From an uncultured Oscillospiraceae bacterium (GTDB lineage Bacteria > Bacillota > Clostridia > Oscillospirales > Acutalibacteraceae), in assembly GCA_902461995.1 (NCBI GenBank), contig CABQAA010000100.1, positions 1 to 7,463 on the forward strand: a stretch of 7,463 nt of DNA, in the 5' to 3' direction. Of this stretch, positions 5,197 through 7,463 are shown piece after piece. How positions within the stretch are numbered: position 1 is the first letter of the stretch; the number at the start of each line of letters is the position of its first letter. A program made the translations under genes and the position numbers. The notes under the pieces are model-generated. The model was not told the DNA's origin, did not search any database, and was given only the letters and a program-made list of their open reading frames with translations.

Positions 5197-6039
5197 ATGC
5201 AACTTCCTTTATTTTATGTGGATGACGTGATCCGGACGGCCCTTAAGGAGGATATCCATTATCTCGATACCACCACCGACCTGATGATCCCAGCTGATGC
5301 CCGTACCTCCGCGCGGTTTGTCGCGAAGGCGGAGGGTGTGCTCTGCGGCCTGGATGCGGCTCTGCGGGTGTTCACGCTTCTGGACGATGCGTTTGCGGCG
5401 GAGGTGTATTTGCCGGAAGGCTCGGTCGTGAAGCCCGGTGATCTCATCGCCCGGGTGGAAGGGCACACCCGCGCCCTCCTCAAAGGGGAGCGGACGGCGC
5501 TGAATCTCATGCAGCACATGTCGGGCGTCGCGACCGCCACCGCCAAAGCGGTGGAAAAGGTCAGGGGGACGAAGGCCGTGATTACGGATACCCGTAAGAC
5601 CCTGCCGGGGATGCGGGCGCTGCAGAAATATGCCGTCACCGTCGGCGGAGGGAAAAATCACCGGTTCAATCTCTCCGACGGCGCTATGCTCAAGGACAAT
5701 CACATCGACGCCGCGGGGGGGATCCCCCAGGCGGTTGCGGCTATCCGGGAAAAGCTCGGGCATATGGTGAAGCTCGAGGTGGAGACCCGGAACCTCGAGG
5801 AGGTCCGGCAGGCGCTCGAGGCCGGCGCGGACATCATCATGCTCGACAACATGGACTGCCCCACCATGGCCGAAGCCGTGAAGCTGGTCGCCGGACGGGT
5901 GCTGCTCGAGGCGAGCGGCGGGATCCGGGAAGAGACCCTCCGCCCCGTGGCCGAAACCGGGGTGGACATCATCTCGATCGGCGCCCTGGCCCATTCGGTC
6001 ACCGCCCTCGACATCTCGATGAAGATTCAGACATCCTGA
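5197..6039 (+). CDS. nadC: Nicotinate-nucleotide pyrophosphorylase (quinolinate phosphoribosyltransferase)
   Basis: This 280-residue cytoplasmic enzyme condenses quinolinate with PRPP, releasing CO2 and pyrophosphate, to make nicotinate mononucleotide. Its length is typical of the family. The N-terminal domain carries KAEGVLCGLD (44-53) and GERTALNLMQHMSGVAT (97-113). The barrel domain carries TDTRKTLPGMR (130-140), AVTVGGGKNHRFNLSDGAMLKDNHI (146-170) with the quinolinate and PRPP phosphate-binding R/K/H residues, LEVET (193-197), IMLDNM (214-219), LEASGGI (237-243) and DIISIGALAHS (257-267). All expected binding motifs are intact. It is the last gene of the prs-nadB-nadC unit: the 85-base gap after nadB shows no terminator, and a strong terminator follows 24 bases after the stop. 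No regulatory domain is fused to it. Confidence 0.96.
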   Translation: MQLPLFYVDDVIRTALKEDIHYLDTTTDLMIPADARTSARFVAKAEGVLCGLDAALRVFTLLDDAFAAEVYLPEGSVVKPGDLIARVEGHTRALLKGERTALNLMQHMSGVATATAKAVEKVRGTKAVITDTRKTLPGMRALQKYAVTVGGGKNHRFNLSDGAMLKDNHIDAAGGIPQAVAAIREKLGHMVKLEVETRNLEEVRQALEAGADIIMLDNMDCPTMAEAVKLVAGRVLLEASGGIREETLRPVAETGVDIISIGALAHSVTALDISMKIQTS

Positions 6040-6063
6040 GCCGGCTTTGTCTTTGATCATAAT

Positions 6064-6098
6064 AAAAAGGGGAAACGCATCGCGTTTCCCCTTTTTTT
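6064..6098. terminator. Strong bidirectional intrinsic terminator between nadC and the mazG-like gene
   Basis: A perfect 15-bp inverted repeat, 6064-6078 with 6082-6096, encloses a three-base ATC loop. The arm core is GGGGAAACGC. On the plus strand it ends in seven T (6092-6098), terminating the nadC transcript. On the minus strand the same stem ends in TTTTTATTAT, so it should also stop the convergent mazG-like transcript that ends at 6152. Confidence 0.93.
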
Positions 6099-6151
6099 CG
6101 TCTATACGCCTCCAAGCGTTTTGAGCGGCATAAGTGCAGAACGGCTCCGGT

Positions 6152-6478
6152 TCATATCGGATATTTCCGCGCGTTCTTTTCCGTTTTGTCTTCCACAGCC
6201 CGGGCGAGATCGATGTCAAAATGCTCACAGATGCGGCAGAGATACCAAAACACGTCCGCAAGCTCTTCCTGCAAATGCTCGAATTCTTTCGGATCCTTTT
6301 GGACGTCGTCGGCATGGTCCGAGTGCAGCCACATGAAAATTTCAGCCAGTTCGGCTGCTTCCACAGTGAGAGCCATCGTGAGGTCTTTCGCGTTTTCCCC
6401 TTTGCACCAGCCCCGCGCGTCCGAAAAATCCTGTATATGCTGTTGGATTTGGGCCAACGTCGTGGTTTGATCGGTCAT
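6152..6478 (-). CDS. MazG-superfamily nucleotide pyrophosphohydrolase (dCTPase/RS21-C6-like)
   Basis: A 108-residue all-alpha NTP pyrophosphohydrolase, expected to hydrolyse a nucleoside triphosphate to the monophosphate plus pyrophosphate and so clean the nucleotide pool. The metal-binding signature of the family is present: E40-A-A-E43 in LTVEAAELAEIFMWLHSD and E72-L-A-D75 in LQEELADVFWYLCRI, about 30 residues apart. DARGWCKGENAKDLTMAL (20-37) before it and DLARAVEDKTEKNARKYP (90-107) after it resemble the substrate-contacting ends of RS21-C6/dCTP pyrophosphatase proteins. ATG 6478 is chosen because GAAGGAGG (6486-6493) lies seven bases upstream; a GTG at 6520 would put that site inside the gene. 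It lies 38 bases downstream of the pentapeptide-repeat gene and is probably co-transcribed. The real substrate cannot be read from sequence. Confidence 0.88.
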   Translation of the reverse strand: MTDQTTTLAQIQQHIQDFSDARGWCKGENAKDLTMALTVEAAELAEIFMWLHSDHADDVQKDPKEFEHLQEELADVFWYLCRICEHFDIDLARAVEDKTEKNARKYPI

Positions 6479-6485
6479 AACGATT

Positions 6486-6493
6486 CCTCCTTC
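6486..6493 (-). promoter_or_regulatory. Ribosome binding site of the mazG-like gene
   Basis: GAAGGAGG on the minus strand, seven bases before ATG 6478. It lies in the 38-base gap after the pentapeptide-repeat gene and excludes the longer GTG-started reading. Confidence 0.85.
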
Positions 6494-6516
6494 CGTCGAA
6501 ACGGTACATCCGAAGA

Positions 6517-7173
6517 TCACAACAGGCCATCCTTGACCTTCACCCCCAGCAGCCGGGCGAGCTCCACGGCCTGCAGGGGAGAGACGACCGCATCCCGCAG
6601 CTCGTCTCCCGAAACGAGGATCCCTTCAAGCTCATTGGAGGAGAGATCGATGTCCGCGAGACTGGTGCGGCAGAAGTTGATCTTGACCAGCCGGCAGGAG
6701 GCGAAGGAGAGCCCTTCCGCCGTACACTGCAGAAAGATGCTTTCGGTCAGGTCACAGTTTGTAAATTCCACCAGCTTGAAGGGCGTTCCCGAAAAATTCG
6801 CCATCCGGAAGGGCCCGCCCTCGAAGGATACATGGCGCATGGGGCTGTGAACGAAAGCGGTGCCCACCCCTTTGCAGTTTTCAAACCGGCAGCGCAGGAA
6901 GCTGCAGCCCGACAGTTCCGCCCCCGATAAGTCGCAGCCCGCGAACACCACATCCACAAAATCGGCGTGATCGAACCGGCATCCGGACAGACGGACACCC
7001 TCGAACCGGCAGCGGCGGAATTCCGTCCGGGACGGGAAAGCACCGGACAAGGCACCCTGGAGGAAATGGTGGTCGGTGACATCGTCGCCCGCGGCGATGC
7101 AGGCGGCGACGGCCTCGGCCGGATTCTCACAGATGGGCAGGCCCTGAGGCAGGGCAGGAGGCTGGAGCTTCAT
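6517..7173 (-). CDS. Pentapeptide-repeat protein with a cysteine ladder
   Basis: A 218-residue cytoplasmic protein with no signal peptide or membrane segment. From about residue 51 to 175 it consists of five-residue repeats with F or L at the central position (RRCRF, EGVRL, SGCRF, DHADF, VDVVF, AGCDL, SGAEL, SGCSF, LRCRF), which fold as a right-handed quadrilateral beta-helix. Cysteine takes the inward i-2 position unusually often (residues 55, 65, 80, 90, 95, 100 and others). The C-terminus (SPLQAVELARLLGVKV, 188-203) resembles the helical cap and dimerisation end of many such proteins, including Qnr, which are of similar length. ATG 7173 is chosen over ATG 7182 because GAAAGGA (7182-7188) is eight bases upstream of 7173 and overlaps 7182. 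Function is unknown: gyrase protection is one possibility among many and is not shown. It is probably co-transcribed with the mazG-like gene. Confidence 0.88.
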   Translation of the reverse strand: MKLQPPALPQGLPICENPAEAVAACIAAGDDVTDHHFLQGALSGAFPSRTEFRRCRFEGVRLSGCRFDHADFVDVVFAGCDLSGAELSGCSFLRCRFENCKGVGTAFVHSPMRHVSFEGGPFRMANFSGTPFKLVEFTNCDLTESIFLQCTAEGLSFASCRLVKINFCRTSLADIDLSSNELEGILVSGDELRDAVVSPLQAVELARLLGVKVKDGLL

Positions 7174-7209
7174 AGCGGACATCCTTTCGAATCAGGTCCT
7201 GTGCAGAAC

Positions 7210-7237
7210 AAAGGCCCCGTCGTTTGACGGGGCCTTT
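7210..7237 (-). terminator. Intrinsic terminator downstream of rpsT
   Basis: A perfect 12-bp stem, AAAGGCCCCGTC (7210-7221) with GACGGGGCCTTT (7226-7237), encloses a four-base loop. On the minus strand the stem runs into TTTGTTCTG, a modest U-tract, 13 bases after the rpsT stop. No -10 or -35 was found between it and the pentapeptide gene start at 7173, so the next genes may depend on read-through or on a weak promoter. Confidence 0.85.
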
Positions 7238-7249
7238 GACAGCGGCTCT

Positions 7250-7463
7250 TTATGCTTGGGCACGTTTAGCGAGGGCGGACTTTCTCCTGGCGGCGGTATT
7301 CTTATGCAGGAGTCCCTTCGCCACGGCCTGGTCAATCTTCTTGACAGCGGCACGTACAGCCTCGTCCTTGTCAGCGGCCCCGGCTTCGATCGCCACGTTC
7401 GCCTTCTTGATCTGGGTCCGGAGGGCAGAGCGGTTGGCCTTGTTCTGCGCGGTCTTGGTTGCA
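7250..7463 (-). CDS. rpsT: 30S ribosomal protein S20 (bS20), N-terminus cut by window edge
   Basis: Translating the minus strand back from the TAA at 7250-7252 gives about 70 residues that match bS20: NKANRSALRTQIKKA near the start and GLLHKNTAARRKSALAKRAQA at the C-terminus, the latter a hallmark of the family. The protein is rich in Lys, Arg and Ala, as expected for this primary 16S-binding component of the small subunit. Compared with the usual ~87 residues, about 15-17 N-terminal residues, including the start codon and ribosome binding site, lie beyond the right edge. It has its own terminator at 7210-7237. Confidence 0.95.
   Translation of the reverse strand, partial: ATKTAQNKANRSALRTQIKKANVAIEAGAADKDEAVRAAVKKIDQAVAKGLLHKNTAARRKSALAKRAQA

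Noticed and set aside
5209..6315. 368-codon minus-strand frame opposite nadC and running through the terminator
   Set aside because: It crosses the strong terminator at 6064-6098 and overlaps both nadC and the mazG-like gene in another frame.

Overview
The window looks like chromosomal DNA of a GC-rich member of the Clostridia (Bacillota), perhaps Oscillospiraceae-like. The evidence is strong AGGAGG-type ribosome binding sites, frequent TTG starts, a NadB with the PCQHYLMGG signature that I associate with clostridial NadB, a long-form PRPP synthetase, and compact gene packing. I see no insertion sequence, phage gene, tRNA, rRNA or CRISPR array. The taxonomic call is inference.

Layout. (1) Positions 1-1899, minus strand: an ECF-type sigma factor gene followed, with an ATGA overlap, by a single-pass membrane protein that is probably its anti-sigma partner. 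The second gene runs off the left edge. (2) Positions 1900-2445: a divergent intergenic region. It holds the sigma promoter with a 12-bp palindrome, a roughly 195-nt region that folds into a coherent nested multi-helix RNA on the plus strand, and an extended -10 promoter with a second 12-bp palindrome and a leader hairpin in front of the next gene. (3) Positions 2446-6039, plus strand: PRPP synthetase, L-aspartate oxidase (nadB) and quinolinate phosphoribosyltransferase (nadC), probably one operon, ending at a strong terminator at 6064-6098. (4) Positions 6152-7173, minus strand: a MazG-type nucleotide pyrophosphohydrolase and, upstream of it, a pentapeptide-repeat protein. (5) Positions 7210-7463, minus strand: ribosomal protein S20 (rpsT), cut by the right edge, with its own terminator.

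How the genes work together. NadB oxidises aspartate to iminoaspartate. Quinolinate synthase (NadA, not in this window) makes quinolinate from it. NadC joins quinolinate to PRPP to give nicotinate mononucleotide. The PRPP synthetase upstream supplies the co-substrate of NadC, so the operon couples PRPP supply to de novo NAD synthesis. The sigma/anti-sigma pair is a separate envelope-signal module.

The most interesting element is the structured RNA at about 2089-2283. I could not match it securely to a known class. The size and complexity suggest comparison with the raiA motif RNA of Firmicutes, but that is a tentative idea and must be tested with a covariance model.
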